The notes under the pieces were generated by a model, which saw only the letters and a program-made list of their open reading frames with translations, was not told the origin of the DNA and ran no database searches. From JAVEYA01 sp034003745 (GTDB taxonomy: Bacteria; Bacillota; Peptococcia; DRI-13; PHAD01): a stretch of 64,000 bases of DNA. Within the stretch, counting starts at the first letter, position 1; every line of letters begins with the position of its first letter. Positions 19,777 to 28,569 of the stretch are shown in pieces. The stretch spans positions 1-64,000 of the forward strand of contig JAVEYA010000002.1 in the NCBI GenBank assembly GCA_034003745.1, in the 5' to 3' direction. The translations under genes and the position numbers were made by a program.

Positions 19777-21108
19777 ATGTCTTTGCTGCAGCGTCTGGAG
19801 AAGGAGAAGGGCAATAAGATCATCATCGGCGCCGGTGAGACCAAGGCGCAGATTTCCAAAGACCAGGACCCTTATGAGCAGTTTAAGGCCAAAGTCCATG
19901 AAGAAATCATCGAAAAAATCGACAACATCATGCCGCTGGAAGAAATGAGCGCGCAGATTGAGGAATTGGTCGACGCCGTCATTGAACGGGAAGGCGCCCA
20001 TTTTACCCGCCTGGAGAGGCAGAAAATCACCTCCGAGCTGCTGGATGAAGTGGTCGGCTTGGGACCTATCGAGCAGCTCTTAAAGGACCCGGAAGTTTCC
20101 GAAATCATGGTCAACGGGCCCAAGCAGATTTACGTGGAAAAGAGCGGCAGGCTGGAACGGGTCAATTTTACTTTCCGTGATACCGATCATGTGCTGCACA
20201 TTATTGATAAGATCGTTTCGCCCATCGGCCGGCGTATCGACGAATCCATGCCCATGGTGGACGCCCGCCTGCCGGACGGTTCCCGCGTCAATGCGATCAT
20301 TCCGCCCCTTTCTCTGGTGGGACCGGCGATTACCATCCGCAAGTTCTCCCGGGACCCGCTGACGATACAGGATTTAGTGCGCTTCGGCACACTGACCCCG
20401 AAGATGTCCGCCTTTTTAGAAGCCTGTGTCAAAGCCCGCCTGAATATCTTCATTTCCGGCGGTACCGGCAGCGGTAAGACCAGTACCCTGAATGTGCTGT
20501 CCTCGTTCATTCCCAATAATGAGCGGATCATTACCATTGAGGACGCGGCGGAATTGCAGCTCAGGCAAGACCATGTCATTACTCTGGAAAGCCGCCCGCC
20601 CAATATTGAGGGGAAGGGCGCCATCACGATCCGCGACCTGGTGCGCAACTCGCTCAGGATGCGGCCGGAGCGGATTGTCGTCGGCGAGGTGCGCTCGGGG
20701 GAAGCGCTGGATATGCTGCAGGCTATGAACACCGGCCATGACGGTTCCCTGACCACGGGCCACGCCAACTCCCCCCGGGATATTCTCTCCCGGGTAGAGA
20801 CAATGGTCCTGATGGCGGGGGTAGACCTGCCGGTGCGGGCCATCCGCGAGCAAATGACTTCGGCTATAGACTTGATTGTGCAGCAGGCCCGTCTGCGCGA
20901 CGGCAGCCGCAAAATCATCAACATTACCGAAGTCCTGGGGATGGAAGGCGACGTGATCACCTTGCAGGATATTTTCAGTTTTGAAGCGGAAGGCATCGAT
21001 GAGCGCGGCAGGCTGCGCGGCCGCTTCAAGGCCTCCGGCGTCCGGCCCAAGTGCATGGAAAAGCTCCTGCTGGCGGGGATATCCTTGCCTGATGATGTAT
21101 TTATTTAG
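19777..21108 (+). CDS. cpaF: Tad secretion ATPase CpaF/TadA
   Basis: Hexameric type II/IV secretion ATPase that powers pilus extension and possibly retraction. The 443-residue protein has an N-terminal domain rich in charged helix, then the ATPase core with Walker A GGTGSGKTS (Lys234), the Asp box (IITIEDAAEL), a Walker B-like segment (RIVVGEVR) and the His box (TTGHANSP). It starts 6 nt after cpaE and is followed by 138 non-coding bases before tadB. Confidence 0.94.
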   Translation: MSLLQRLEKEKGNKIIIGAGETKAQISKDQDPYEQFKAKVHEEIIEKIDNIMPLEEMSAQIEELVDAVIEREGAHFTRLERQKITSELLDEVVGLGPIEQLLKDPEVSEIMVNGPKQIYVEKSGRLERVNFTFRDTDHVLHIIDKIVSPIGRRIDESMPMVDARLPDGSRVNAIIPPLSLVGPAITIRKFSRDPLTIQDLVRFGTLTPKMSAFLEACVKARLNIFISGGTGSGKTSTLNVLSSFIPNNERIITIEDAAELQLRQDHVITLESRPPNIEGKGAITIRDLVRNSLRMRPERIVVGEVRSGEALDMLQAMNTGHDGSLTTGHANSPRDILSRVETMVLMAGVDLPVRAIREQMTSAIDLIVQQARLRDGSRKIINITEVLGMEGDVITLQDIFSFEAEGIDERGRLRGRFKASGVRPKCMEKLLLAGISLPDDVFI

Positions 21109-21161
21109 ACTTCTGATAAGACTCAATGGAATACCCGTAAGCATTTAGATCGACCCCAGAT

Positions 21162-21189
21162 TAATGTAGTCTCATACTGTACTACATTA
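21162..21189. repeat. Inverted repeat in the cpaF-tadB gap
   Basis: TAATGTAGT / ACTACATTA, 9 bp with a 10-nt loop and no T-run. It may be an RNA processing or regulatory hairpin between the ATPase and the platform proteins. Confidence 0.5.
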
Positions 21190-21246
21190 GGTCATATCCA
21201 AGGTTTACACGGATAGAGATTACACAGGGTAATGAGGTAAACTTGC

Positions 21247-22212
21247 ATGAGTACTTCAATCGTTATTAGCTTAACCGCCTGCCTGACGATTGTTCTGGCG
21301 CTGAGCAGCCTTAATGCTATGGCCACTGCCGGAAAAAGGAATTTGAACAAGCGTCTGGAGGATGTCGCCGGCGGTCTGAAAATCAAGCCGGAGATAGAAA
21401 GCCCGCTGGAGCTGAAGCAGAAAAAAAGTATTTTTCATAAAATTGGCGCGGTCTTATTTAAGAAAAGCATGACCAAACAAATCGAGGAACAGCTCTCCCG
21501 CGCCGACCTGCCGCTTAGGGCGGAAGAATTTCTGGCAATCTGGATGTTTGCAGGCATCTTGCCGGTTGTCTTTGTGACTATGGCCACGGAGAATATCGGT
21601 TTGACGATTCTCGTTTATGTACTGGGCATCGGCCTGACCCCTTTTTTGGTTCTGCGGGCCCAGAAAAAGAGGCTGCATACCATCAACTGGCAGTTGGGCG
21701 ACGCCCTTTCCATCATGTCCAATTCCCTGCGCGCCGGGTTTAGTTTTCAGCAGGCTATGGAAATGGTCGGGCGGGAAATGCCTGCCCCCATTGGCAAAGA
21801 ATTCTCCCGCGCTTTCCGGGAAATCAATTTGGGCGTGCCCACCGAAGAAGCGCTGCAAAAGATGGTCAAACGGGTCAACAGCGATGATCTGGATTTATTG
21901 GTTACAGCAGTCTTGATCCAGCGGCAGGTCGGAGGCAACCTGGCGGAGATTCTGGACAATATCTCTCATACCATTCGTGAACGCATCCGCATCCAGGGAG
22001 AGATCAAGACCCTGACCGCTCAGGGCCGTATTTCCGGGATTATTATCGGTATTCTCCCGCCTGCGATTGCCCTGATTATGATGGTAATTAATCCCGGCTA
22101 CATTCTGCCCTTTTTTAAAAACACCCTCGGTCAGGCCCTTTTGGCGGCAGGCGTTTTTATTGAAATCATCGGTATCCTGCTGATCAGGAAGATCGTTAAC
22201 ATTGACTATTGA
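21247..22212 (+). CDS. tadB: Tad inner-membrane platform protein TadB
   Basis: Type II secretion F-domain protein of 321 residues. It has an N-terminal membrane segment, a cytoplasmic stretch, paired membrane segments (about 95-135), the T2SSF domain (GDALSIMSNSLRAGFSFQQAMEMV) and two C-terminal membrane segments. It forms the platform with TadC and is driven by CpaF. The ribosome site is GAGGT before the ATG. Confidence 0.92.
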   Translation: MSTSIVISLTACLTIVLALSSLNAMATAGKRNLNKRLEDVAGGLKIKPEIESPLELKQKKSIFHKIGAVLFKKSMTKQIEEQLSRADLPLRAEEFLAIWMFAGILPVVFVTMATENIGLTILVYVLGIGLTPFLVLRAQKKRLHTINWQLGDALSIMSNSLRAGFSFQQAMEMVGREMPAPIGKEFSRAFREINLGVPTEEALQKMVKRVNSDDLDLLVTAVLIQRQVGGNLAEILDNISHTIRERIRIQGEIKTLTAQGRISGIIIGILPPAIALIMMVINPGYILPFFKNTLGQALLAAGVFIEIIGILLIRKIVNIDY

Positions 22213-22226
22213 GTGGGAGTGAGCAC

Positions 22227-23153
22227 ATGCTGCAGATCGCCGCGCTTGGTTTTCTCTTTGTCTTCAGCTGCTCCATGCTGATGATTCGTTTTATTTTTCG
22301 TAAAAGAATCCAGCTGGAAAAGCGTTTGCGGGATGTTAAAAACAATCTGACTACGAAAAAAAGACATGAGGAAGAAATCTTAAACAAACCTTTCGCCGAG
22401 CGTGTGCTCAGCCCCCTGCTGGCCTTTACCGCCAAGGCGCTGGCGCGTTTTACGCCTGCGCGGAGCCGTCAGAAACTGCAGCATACCCTGCAGCTGGCCG
22501 GTAATCCGGGCAGCCTGAAGCCCCATGAATACCAATCTGTCTATGTATTCGTCGCTCTTATCAGCGGTATGGCAGTCCTGTTATTGGGCCGGCTGACCCG
22601 TAAGAGCATCGTGGAACAGTTTCCTTTCGCCGCGGTTGCCGTCTTGGCAGTAATATTGCTTAATAAACTCTTTCTGCAAAGCCGCATGCGGATTAGAAGA
22701 GCAAACTTTTTAAGAGAACTGCCCGATGTGCTGGATCTTCTGACAGTCAGTGTGGAAGCCGGTCTGGGTTTCGACGGCGCGCTGCTGCATGTTATTGATA
22801 AATCCAAAGGCACTTTGGCGGAAGAATTTAAGATTACGCTAAGAGAGCTGCAGATGGGTAAAAGCCGCCGGGAGGCCCTGCGGGATTTGGGAGAACGCAC
22901 CAATGTCGACGATATCCTAACCTTTGTCGGCGCGATGATTCAGGCCGACCAGCTGGGTGTGCCGGTCAGCAAAATTCTGCGCACCCAGGCGGAACAGGTG
23001 CGCATTAAAAGACGCCAGCGGGTGGAAGAGAAAGCGATGAAGGCTCCGGTAAAGATGCTCCTGCCGCTGGTGTTCTTTATCTTCCCCACGGTCTTCATTG
23101 TTTTATTAGGGCCGGCAGCGATCAGAGTTTATGATACGCTCGTTGCGCGATGA
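22227..23153 (+). CDS. tadC: Tad inner-membrane platform protein TadC
   Basis: Second T2SSF-family platform protein, 308 residues, with membrane segments near residues 3-22, 105-160 and 270-300. Its F-domain reads LPDVLDLLTVSVEAGLGFDGALLHV. ATG 22227 is 7 nt after GGGAG; a TTG at 22209 overlapping the tadB stop is less likely. Overlaps the upstream extension of the DUF192 frame. Confidence 0.92.
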   Translation: MLQIAALGFLFVFSCSMLMIRFIFRKRIQLEKRLRDVKNNLTTKKRHEEEILNKPFAERVLSPLLAFTAKALARFTPARSRQKLQHTLQLAGNPGSLKPHEYQSVYVFVALISGMAVLLLGRLTRKSIVEQFPFAAVAVLAVILLNKLFLQSRMRIRRANFLRELPDVLDLLTVSVEAGLGFDGALLHVIDKSKGTLAEEFKITLRELQMGKSRREALRDLGERTNVDDILTFVGAMIQADQLGVPVSKILRTQAEQVRIKRRQRVEEKAMKAPVKMLLPLVFFIFPTVFIVLLGPAAIRVYDTLVAR

Positions 23154-23179
23154 TTTTTGGAACAGGAGAAGGAGAGAAT

Positions 23180-23563
23180 ATGCACAGAGAATTTGCGCTG
23201 ATCAAAGACCATATCATCATGGTCCCGCGCGTGCGGCTGGCCGATACCTTTCTCCAGCGCTTCCTTGGCCTGATGGGGAAAAAGAGCCTGTCCCGGGAGG
23301 AGGGCCTCCTCTTAAAGGGCTGCCGCCAGATTCATACCTTTTTCATGCGTATGACCATCGACGTGTTGTTCCTGGATAAAGACGGGCAAATTATTGCCGT
23401 ACTGCCGGAGCTGGCTCCGGGGAAGATCAGTCCCCTGGTCAAAGGGGCCGGTTATGTGCTGGAACTGCCGGCGGGCAGTATCCGGGAATATGATTTCAGG
23501 GAAGGGCAGCAGTTAAAATTAATCCCGCAAACGACAAAAAGCTCGAATGTACCACAAAATTAA
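23180..23563 (+). CDS. DUF192-family protein
   Basis: A 127-residue protein of the DUF192 (PF02643) family, recognisable by the segment RFLGLMGKKSL, the CRQIHTFFMRMTIDVLFLD core and the end LELPAGSIREYDFREGQ. The function of the family is unknown. Members often sit next to tad loci, as here, 26 nt after tadC. No signal peptide is present. ATG 23180 follows AAGGAGAG. Confidence 0.85.
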   Translation: MHREFALIKDHIIMVPRVRLADTFLQRFLGLMGKKSLSREEGLLLKGCRQIHTFFMRMTIDVLFLDKDGQIIAVLPELAPGKISPLVKGAGYVLELPAGSIREYDFREGQQLKLIPQTTKSSNVPQN

Positions 23564-23638
23564 CAATATATGAATATAATACTAAATGATGGGAATACTA
23601 CTAACAACAACCTAAATAATAAGGAGGAATTAAATCAA

Positions 23639-24382
23639 GTGGAAATGCAGTTGTTGTTAGAAAAAACCAGAATCCTGCATCAATTGCTGCAGAAATCAGC
23701 CAGTCAGGTTCTGGACTTCAGCGGTATTGCCGAGGAGCTTTCCGGAATGCTGGACTGCAACGTTTACATCGTCGGGAAAAAAGGCAAGCTTCTGGGCCGT
23801 GGGGAGACAGACAGTATTTATGGCGGCTTGTTCCATACCGATGAACTGAAAGACGGCCAGTTCAGCGACACCACCCAGCAGTGGCTTCTGGGCTTTACAC
23901 ACACGGAGGTTAACGTGACGCCGCAGGATACCGGTTTTATCTGCATCATGGCGCCGGTCTTCGGCAGCGGTGAGCGCCTGGGCACAGTGGTCTATGCCCG
24001 TGAAGGCAAAGCCTATAGCCCGGCGGAAACTATCCTGGCCGAGTACGGCGCCAGCGTAGCCGGGATGCAAATTCTCAGGAACGCCAGCGACCGCCAGGAA
24101 AACGAAGCCCGCAAGAAGACGGTTGTGCAGCTGGCTCTGGAAGTGCTGTCCTATTCCGAGCTCGAGGCTGTCAAGTACATCTTCAGCGAAATTGAAGGCA
24201 GCGAAGGCTTCCTGGTCGCCAGCAAGCTGGCCGAGGAGTATAAGCTGACCCGCTCGGTCATCGTCAATGCGCTCAGGAAACTGGAAAGCGCCGGCGTCAT
24301 CGACGCGCGGTCGTTAGGCATGAAAGGTACCTACATCAAAATTTTAAACGATTACTTATACGAGCAACTGGCGCACATCTAA
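23639..24382 (+). CDS. codY: GTP- and branched-chain amino acid-sensing repressor CodY
   Basis: Global nutritional regulator. The 247-residue protein has an N-terminal GAF-type ligand domain (about 1-150) and a C-terminal winged helix with the CodY signature SVIVNALRKLESAGVI and SLGMKGTYIKIL. The frame is open further upstream, but the AAGGAGG at 23621 points to GTG 23639 (11 nt) or ATG 23645. The family normally begins close to LLEKTRILHQLL. It is normally found with hslUV/clpY; here it follows the tad locus and precedes the late flagellar genes, both plausible targets. Confidence 0.93.
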   Translation: MEMQLLLEKTRILHQLLQKSASQVLDFSGIAEELSGMLDCNVYIVGKKGKLLGRGETDSIYGGLFHTDELKDGQFSDTTQQWLLGFTHTEVNVTPQDTGFICIMAPVFGSGERLGTVVYAREGKAYSPAETILAEYGASVAGMQILRNASDRQENEARKKTVVQLALEVLSYSELEAVKYIFSEIEGSEGFLVASKLAEEYKLTRSVIVNALRKLESAGVIDARSLGMKGTYIKILNDYLYEQLAHI

Positions 24383-24434
24383 ATTACTCAGGGGAATCCA
24401 GGAGACGGGTCAGATTCCTGTACTCGACCCTTCT

Positions 24435-24542
24435 GAATCCCCCTGCGGATTGTCATCCGCTTCCCCCCTTTAACAAGGGGGGCTTTTATTTTGTGCCTCC
24501 CTTGTTAAAGGGAGGGGGACCACGTCAGTGGTGGAGGGATTC
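24435..24542. repeat. Composite four-hairpin repeat element containing the codY terminator
   Basis: A 108-base element with short terminal inverted repeats (GAATCCC ... GGGATTC) enclosing four stem-loops: GCGGAT/ATCCGC, CCCCCCTT/AAGGGGGG followed by TTTTATTTT (an intrinsic terminator, 24463-24492), CCTCCCTT/AAGGGAGG, and ACCAC/GTGGT. It has no coding capacity and looks like a MITE- or REP-type element used as the codY terminator. Confidence 0.7.
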
Positions 24543-24608
24543 TGTGTCGAAAAAGAGGAAAATCCTGTCTCATAGCTAATATAACATACCAGATCGTTTC
24601 TACAGCAA

Positions 24609-25364
24609 ATGAGGTATTTGCAGGTGCTCCAGAAACTGTTTAGAATTGTACTGGACTTACTTTTTCCTATAGCAAGGCATTGTATTTTTTGTTGGCGCAA
24701 AACAGAGGGGACGAGGGGCAGCCTTTGCGCCGACTGCGCCGCACAAATATTGCAATACGGAGATGAAAATGAGGCTTGTCCCCGCTGCGGACGCTTTATT
24801 GCCGCCGGGTGCTGTCCGAACTGTTTTGACTGGCCGCCTGAAATGTTGGCCCGGGTCGTCAGCGTGGTCCCCTATGACGGAATTTATAAAGACAAAATTT
24901 TTGACTTGAAATATAACGGACAAGAAGGACTCGCTTCCCGGTTGGGGTATTTGATGGCGCGCAAAGCCAAAGCCCTCCTGCCCCTGGATAAGGATATGCT
25001 GACGGTACCCGTCCCTCTGCATGGGTTGCGGGAGGACGAGCGGGGCTATAACCAGAGCGCCTTGCTGGCCAAAGCGGTGGCCGGTGAATTGTCCCTTGTT
25101 TATGAAGATAAAGCGCTGGAACGGATCCGGTATGACTGCAGCCAGACGGCGCTGGGCCGTTGCGAAAGAAGGGCGAACATGGACGGCGTTTTTACCGTTA
25201 AAAATACCGCCCTCCTGGCCGGTAAAAAGGTGTTGCTGGTGGATGATATTATCACCACCGGAGCCACTATGCTGGCTGCAGCCGCGGCCTTAAAGGCAGC
25301 CGGCGTGCAGGAAATATATGGATTGACTTGGGCGGCGGGATTTGATAAAGTGAAAAAGAATTAG
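24609..25364 (+). CDS. comFC: ComF-family phosphoribosyltransferase-like protein
   Basis: Competence-associated protein of 251 residues. The N terminus has two zinc-knuckle pairs (CIFC ... CADC and CPRC ... CCPNC), and the C-terminal part is a type I phosphoribosyltransferase fold with the PRPP loop VLLVDDIITTGAT. The start is uncertain: ATG 24609 or GTG 24624 (9 nt after GAGG). As in B. subtilis, it heads the yvyF-flgM flagellar run. In ComF proteins this gene is needed for DNA uptake. Confidence 0.88.
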   Translation: MRYLQVLQKLFRIVLDLLFPIARHCIFCWRKTEGTRGSLCADCAAQILQYGDENEACPRCGRFIAAGCCPNCFDWPPEMLARVVSVVPYDGIYKDKIFDLKYNGQEGLASRLGYLMARKAKALLPLDKDMLTVPVPLHGLREDERGYNQSALLAKAVAGELSLVYEDKALERIRYDCSQTALGRCERRANMDGVFTVKNTALLAGKKVLLVDDIITTGATMLAAAAALKAAGVQEIYGLTWAAGFDKVKKN

Positions 25365-25411
25365 CTAATCTTTCGAATATTTAGATATGCTTACACAAGG
25401 GAGGCAGGATT

Positions 25412-25873
25412 ATGGAACTGCGCAATTGCCCGGAATGCGGCGGCGTCTTCACTTATTACAGTGTGAATCTGTGCCCTGCCTGCATGAATAAAGATGAAGA
25501 GGAATTCAAAAAGGTGCGCGGCTTTATTATTAGAAACCGTCATTTGGGTATTCCGAAAATAGCCGAAGGGACCGGCGTCAGCGAAGAAAAAATTCTCCGC
25601 TACATCCGGGAGGGCCGCATTAATATTACCTCCGCCAATGCAGAAATGGTGCTGAAATGCGAGGTCTGCGGCAAGGGCATCACCAGCGGCCGTCTGTGCG
25701 AGATTTGCAGTACGAAACTTTCTGCCGGACTCAAAAAACAAATTGCCGAAGAGAACAAAAAAATTCTGGCAGAGGATAGCAACCCCATGAAGAGTACGTC
25801 TCCGCAGCCCCAGACCAAAGGGCAGTCCGCTCCCCGCATGCACGTCGTCGATTACCTGAAAAAATTACGCTGA
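25412..25873 (+). CDS. yvyF: Flagellar operon protein of the YvyF/TIGR03826 family
   Basis: A 153-residue protein with an N-terminal zinc knuckle (CPECGG ... CPAC), a helix-turn-helix-like middle (IPKIAEGTGVSEEKILRYIREGRI), a second Cys4 knuckle (CEVCGKG ... CEIC) and a disordered tail. This architecture matches the flagellar operon protein between comFC and flgM in Bacillus and Clostridia. The function is not firmly known; a role in flagellar gene regulation is plausible. Confidence 0.85.
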   Translation: MELRNCPECGGVFTYYSVNLCPACMNKDEEEFKKVRGFIIRNRHLGIPKIAEGTGVSEEKILRYIREGRINITSANAEMVLKCEVCGKGITSGRLCEICSTKLSAGLKKQIAEENKKILAEDSNPMKSTSPQPQTKGQSAPRMHVVDYLKKLR

Positions 25874-25894
25874 ACAGTCCTGAAAAGTATTGCC

Positions 25895-25922
25895 AAAGAA
25901 CGTTTAAAAAACGTTCTTTTTT
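25895..25922 (+). terminator. Intrinsic terminator after yvyF
   Basis: 11-bp stem AAAGAACGTTT / AAACGTTCTTT with a 3-nt loop, followed by TTT. Confidence 0.85.
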
Positions 25923-25933
25923 ATGCAAAAGAC

Positions 25934-25960
25934 TAAAAAATTTACTTTTTTTTTCGATTA
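25934..25960 (+). promoter_or_regulatory. Sigma-D (FliA-type) promoter of the flgM operon
   Basis: TAAA (25934-25937), a 15-bp spacer, and TTCGATTA (25953-25960), close to the sigma-D consensus TAAA-N15-GCCGATAT. The flagellin promoter at 30780 has the same layout, which supports both. Confidence 0.65.
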
Positions 25961-26001
25961 ATTAAGTGATAGTCTTATTTATATTTATTGGAGGATTGAC
26001 C

Positions 26002-26277
26002 ATGAGAATCGAAAATCAGCAAATATCTGCGATTCAAAAGCTCTTCAACCAAAAAAGCCAGAGTGAAAAGCTGGGAGGGCCTAAAAGCGGCCGGGAAGAC
26101 GGCGTGAACATCTCCCCCGAAGCGCGCCTGTTTTCCGTCGCCCTGAAGGCGGCTCAGGCGCTGCCGCCCCGGGATATCAAGGAACTGGAAGCTTTGAAGG
26201 GGCAGATTAAAGCGGATTCTTATGAAGTAAATAATGAAGATATTGCGGCCAAACTTTTCGATGAGACGCTATTTTAA
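26002..26277 (+). CDS. flgM: Anti-sigma-D factor FlgM
   Basis: Small regulator (91 residues) that holds the flagellar sigma factor until the hook is finished. The N-terminal half is polar and probably disordered (MRIENQQISAIQKLF), with NISPEARLFSVALKAAQALP in the middle and the sigma-binding helical C terminus DIKELEALKGQIKADSYEV. ATG 26002 follows TTGGAGGA. It is first in the flgM-flgN-flgK-flgL run, behind a sigma-D-like promoter, so sigma-D would drive its own inhibitor. Confidence 0.9.
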   Translation: MRIENQQISAIQKLFNQKSQSEKLGGPKSGREDGVNISPEARLFSVALKAAQALPPRDIKELEALKGQIKADSYEVNNEDIAAKLFDETLF

Positions 26278-26295
26278 GAATAAAGAGGTGCCGGC

Positions 26296-26784
26296 ATGGA
26301 ACTCACTTTTAACGCTTTGGCTTCCGTATTGAAGAAGCAGGAAGAGATTTACCGGGAATTGCTCAGCCTCGGCAAGATGAAGCAGGCCGAGCTGGTCCAA
26401 GGAACCCTGGAAGCCATTGAAAGCCTGAACCGGCAGGAAGAACTGCTGATAGTGCAGGCAGGACGCCTGGAAGAAGAGCGCTTCAATCACGCTGCCGCGC
26501 TGATTAAGCATTACAGTATGGGTGAAGACGCCTCGCTGGAGGAAATCATCAGTGTGGCCCCGGAGGTGATGCAAGGCGCATTGACGTCTTTGAAGAATTC
26601 CCTGACCGCATTGTTGAAGGATATGCAGAAAATCAACAGTGAGAATACCTTGCTGATTCAGCAGACCTTGCAGTTTATTCAGTTCACCCTGGGAGCGATG
26701 ACCCAGGAAACACAGACCACGTATACGTCCGACCGGGCGATGAAAGTGGAGAATCTGACCAGGATCTTAGATAAGAAAGTGTGA
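26296..26784 (+). CDS. flgN: Flagellar export chaperone FlgN
   Basis: A 162-residue all-helical FlgN-family protein that escorts FlgK and FlgL to the export gate. The N-terminal coiled-coil region (LKKQEEIYRELLSLGKMKQAELVQG) and lack of Cys or signal are typical. It lies 19 nt after flgM and 4 nt before flgK, its substrate. Confidence 0.87.
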   Translation: MELTFNALASVLKKQEEIYRELLSLGKMKQAELVQGTLEAIESLNRQEELLIVQAGRLEEERFNHAAALIKHYSMGEDASLEEIISVAPEVMQGALTSLKNSLTALLKDMQKINSENTLLIQQTLQFIQFTLGAMTQETQTTYTSDRAMKVENLTRILDKKV

Positions 26785-26788
26785 TCAT

Positions 26789-28558
26789 ATGCGTTCGACC
26801 TTTTCCGGATTAAATATAGGGGCAAGCGCCCTGGCCGCGCAACAGCGGGCGCTGGACGTCACAGGCCACAATATCGCCAATGCCAATACCCAGGGCTATT
26901 CGCGCCAGAGTGTGTCTATGGTAACGACCAGGCCTATCAGAACATATTCAGGCTTTGTCGGCACGGGGGTGCAAATCAACAACATTACGCGTATCCGCGA
27001 CCAGTTCGTGGATGCCCAGATCCGAAACGAGATTAATCTCACCGGGGAATGGGAAACCAAATACGATATTTTGTCCAAGCTGGAATTGATTATCAACGAA
27101 CCTTCCGATAATAGCCTGCGCTCCGTGCTGGATGAATACTGGGCCGCCTGGCAGCAGCTTTCCAAGAATCCGGAGAGTTCAGCGGTGCGGGCCGCCGTCA
27201 TGCAGAGCGGCATCACGCTGTCCGATACTTTAAACCATATGTCCCGGCAATTTACCGACCTGCAGGACGATCTCAACAACGAAATCACCGTGAAAGTCAC
27301 CGAGATCAATTCTTATGGCCGCCAGATCCGTGACCTGAACGTGCAGATCGTTAAGGCCGAGACGGAAGGCTTCCCGGCCAATGACCTCCGCGACAGGCGG
27401 GACTATCTGGTGGACCAGCTTGCGCGCATTGCCGATATCGGGGTCAATGAAGACTCAGTGGGAGCGCTGCAGATCACCATTGGCGGCCGGGCCCTGGTAG
27501 CCAGGGAAGAATTAACCGAGATGAAGTGTATCCAGAATCAATTTGACCCCTCCCGGACGGCCATCGTCTGGCTGGACCGCTCCACCGGGAATCCGCTGGG
27601 CGAAGTCTCTATAAAGGGCGGGGAACTCAAGGGTTATCTGGATATGCTAAAAACCACGGTGCCCCAGTTAAAAGAAGAAATTGACGAACTGACCCGGCGT
27701 ATCGCCACCGAAGTGAACGAATTGCACCGCCAGGGTTATGGCGCGGATAAAAGCACCGGACTTGATTTTTTCACCAGGCTGGATGATAATGTGCCGTTCA
27801 GCGCCGCCAATATCCGGGTGAATCAGGATATTATCGACGATATCACCAAAATTGCCGCCGCTATCACCGACGATCCGGACGCCTTGGCCGGCGACGGGGC
27901 CAACGCCTTATTGCTGGCCCAGTTGAAGAGCAAGAAGGCCATTAATCCGGGCGTTTTTTCCCCACCGCTGTCGGTCACAGGGACAACCCTTCCCGCCACT
28001 GTGGAAATCAGCGCAGCCTCGGGCAATAACCGCTTGTATGTTACCATTGACGGGACTACCCGGACTTTGACCTTGGCGGACGGGATCTATGACACTACGG
28101 ATACGACGCAAATGGACGCGCTGGCCGCGGATATCCAGGCCCAGCTCGATGCAGAATTCGGACCTCTTGCGGCGGCGGCTTCATTTAGCGGCGGCAGGTT
28201 GCAAATCAGCAGTCTCGGCGGCGAAAGCCACAGCGGCATTTACGAGATTTCCGGCTCCGCCGCCTCCGTTCTTGGCTTGAAGACCGGTTATAACACGACG
28301 TTCGACGACTTTTTCCGCTCCTCCGTGGCCCAGCTGGGGGTGATTACCATGGAGGCGGAGCGGATGACCGATAACCAGAACCTGCTCCTGAATCAGCTGC
28401 AGAATAAGCGGGAGACCATTTCCGGGGTGTCCCTCGATGAAGAAATGACCAATATGATCCGATACCAGCATGCCTATACCGCCGCGGCGCGGCTGATCAC
28501 CACCATGGACGAAATGCTGGATTTAATCGTTAACCGGCTGGGGCTGGTAGGAAGGTAG
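26789..28558 (+). CDS. flgK: Hook-filament junction protein FlgK (HAP1)
   Basis: Axial protein of 589 residues with the conserved N-terminal rod/hook-type motif (SALAAQQRALDVTGHNIANANTQGYSRQ) and C-terminal heptad segment (YQHAYTAAARLITTMDEMLDLI). The central part is variable. Exported through the flagellar type III apparatus; no Sec signal. It joins hook to filament along with FlgL. Confidence 0.94.
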   Translation: MRSTFSGLNIGASALAAQQRALDVTGHNIANANTQGYSRQSVSMVTTRPIRTYSGFVGTGVQINNITRIRDQFVDAQIRNEINLTGEWETKYDILSKLELIINEPSDNSLRSVLDEYWAAWQQLSKNPESSAVRAAVMQSGITLSDTLNHMSRQFTDLQDDLNNEITVKVTEINSYGRQIRDLNVQIVKAETEGFPANDLRDRRDYLVDQLARIADIGVNEDSVGALQITIGGRALVAREELTEMKCIQNQFDPSRTAIVWLDRSTGNPLGEVSIKGGELKGYLDMLKTTVPQLKEEIDELTRRIATEVNELHRQGYGADKSTGLDFFTRLDDNVPFSAANIRVNQDIIDDITKIAAAITDDPDALAGDGANALLLAQLKSKKAINPGVFSPPLSVTGTTLPATVEISAASGNNRLYVTIDGTTRTLTLADGIYDTTDTTQMDALAADIQAQLDAEFGPLAAAASFSGGRLQISSLGGESHSGIYEISGSAASVLGLKTGYNTTFDDFFRSSVAQLGVITMEAERMTDNQNLLLNQLQNKRETISGVSLDEEMTNMIRYQHAYTAAARLITTMDEMLDLIVNRLGLVGR

Positions 28559-28569
28559 AGTGAGCGCTT

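Noticed and set aside
23564..23638. Long N-terminal extension of CodY from 23570
   Set aside because: The extension is Asn-rich and unlike the family N terminus; the AAGGAGG at 23621 lies inside it and points to GTG 23639 or ATG 23645.
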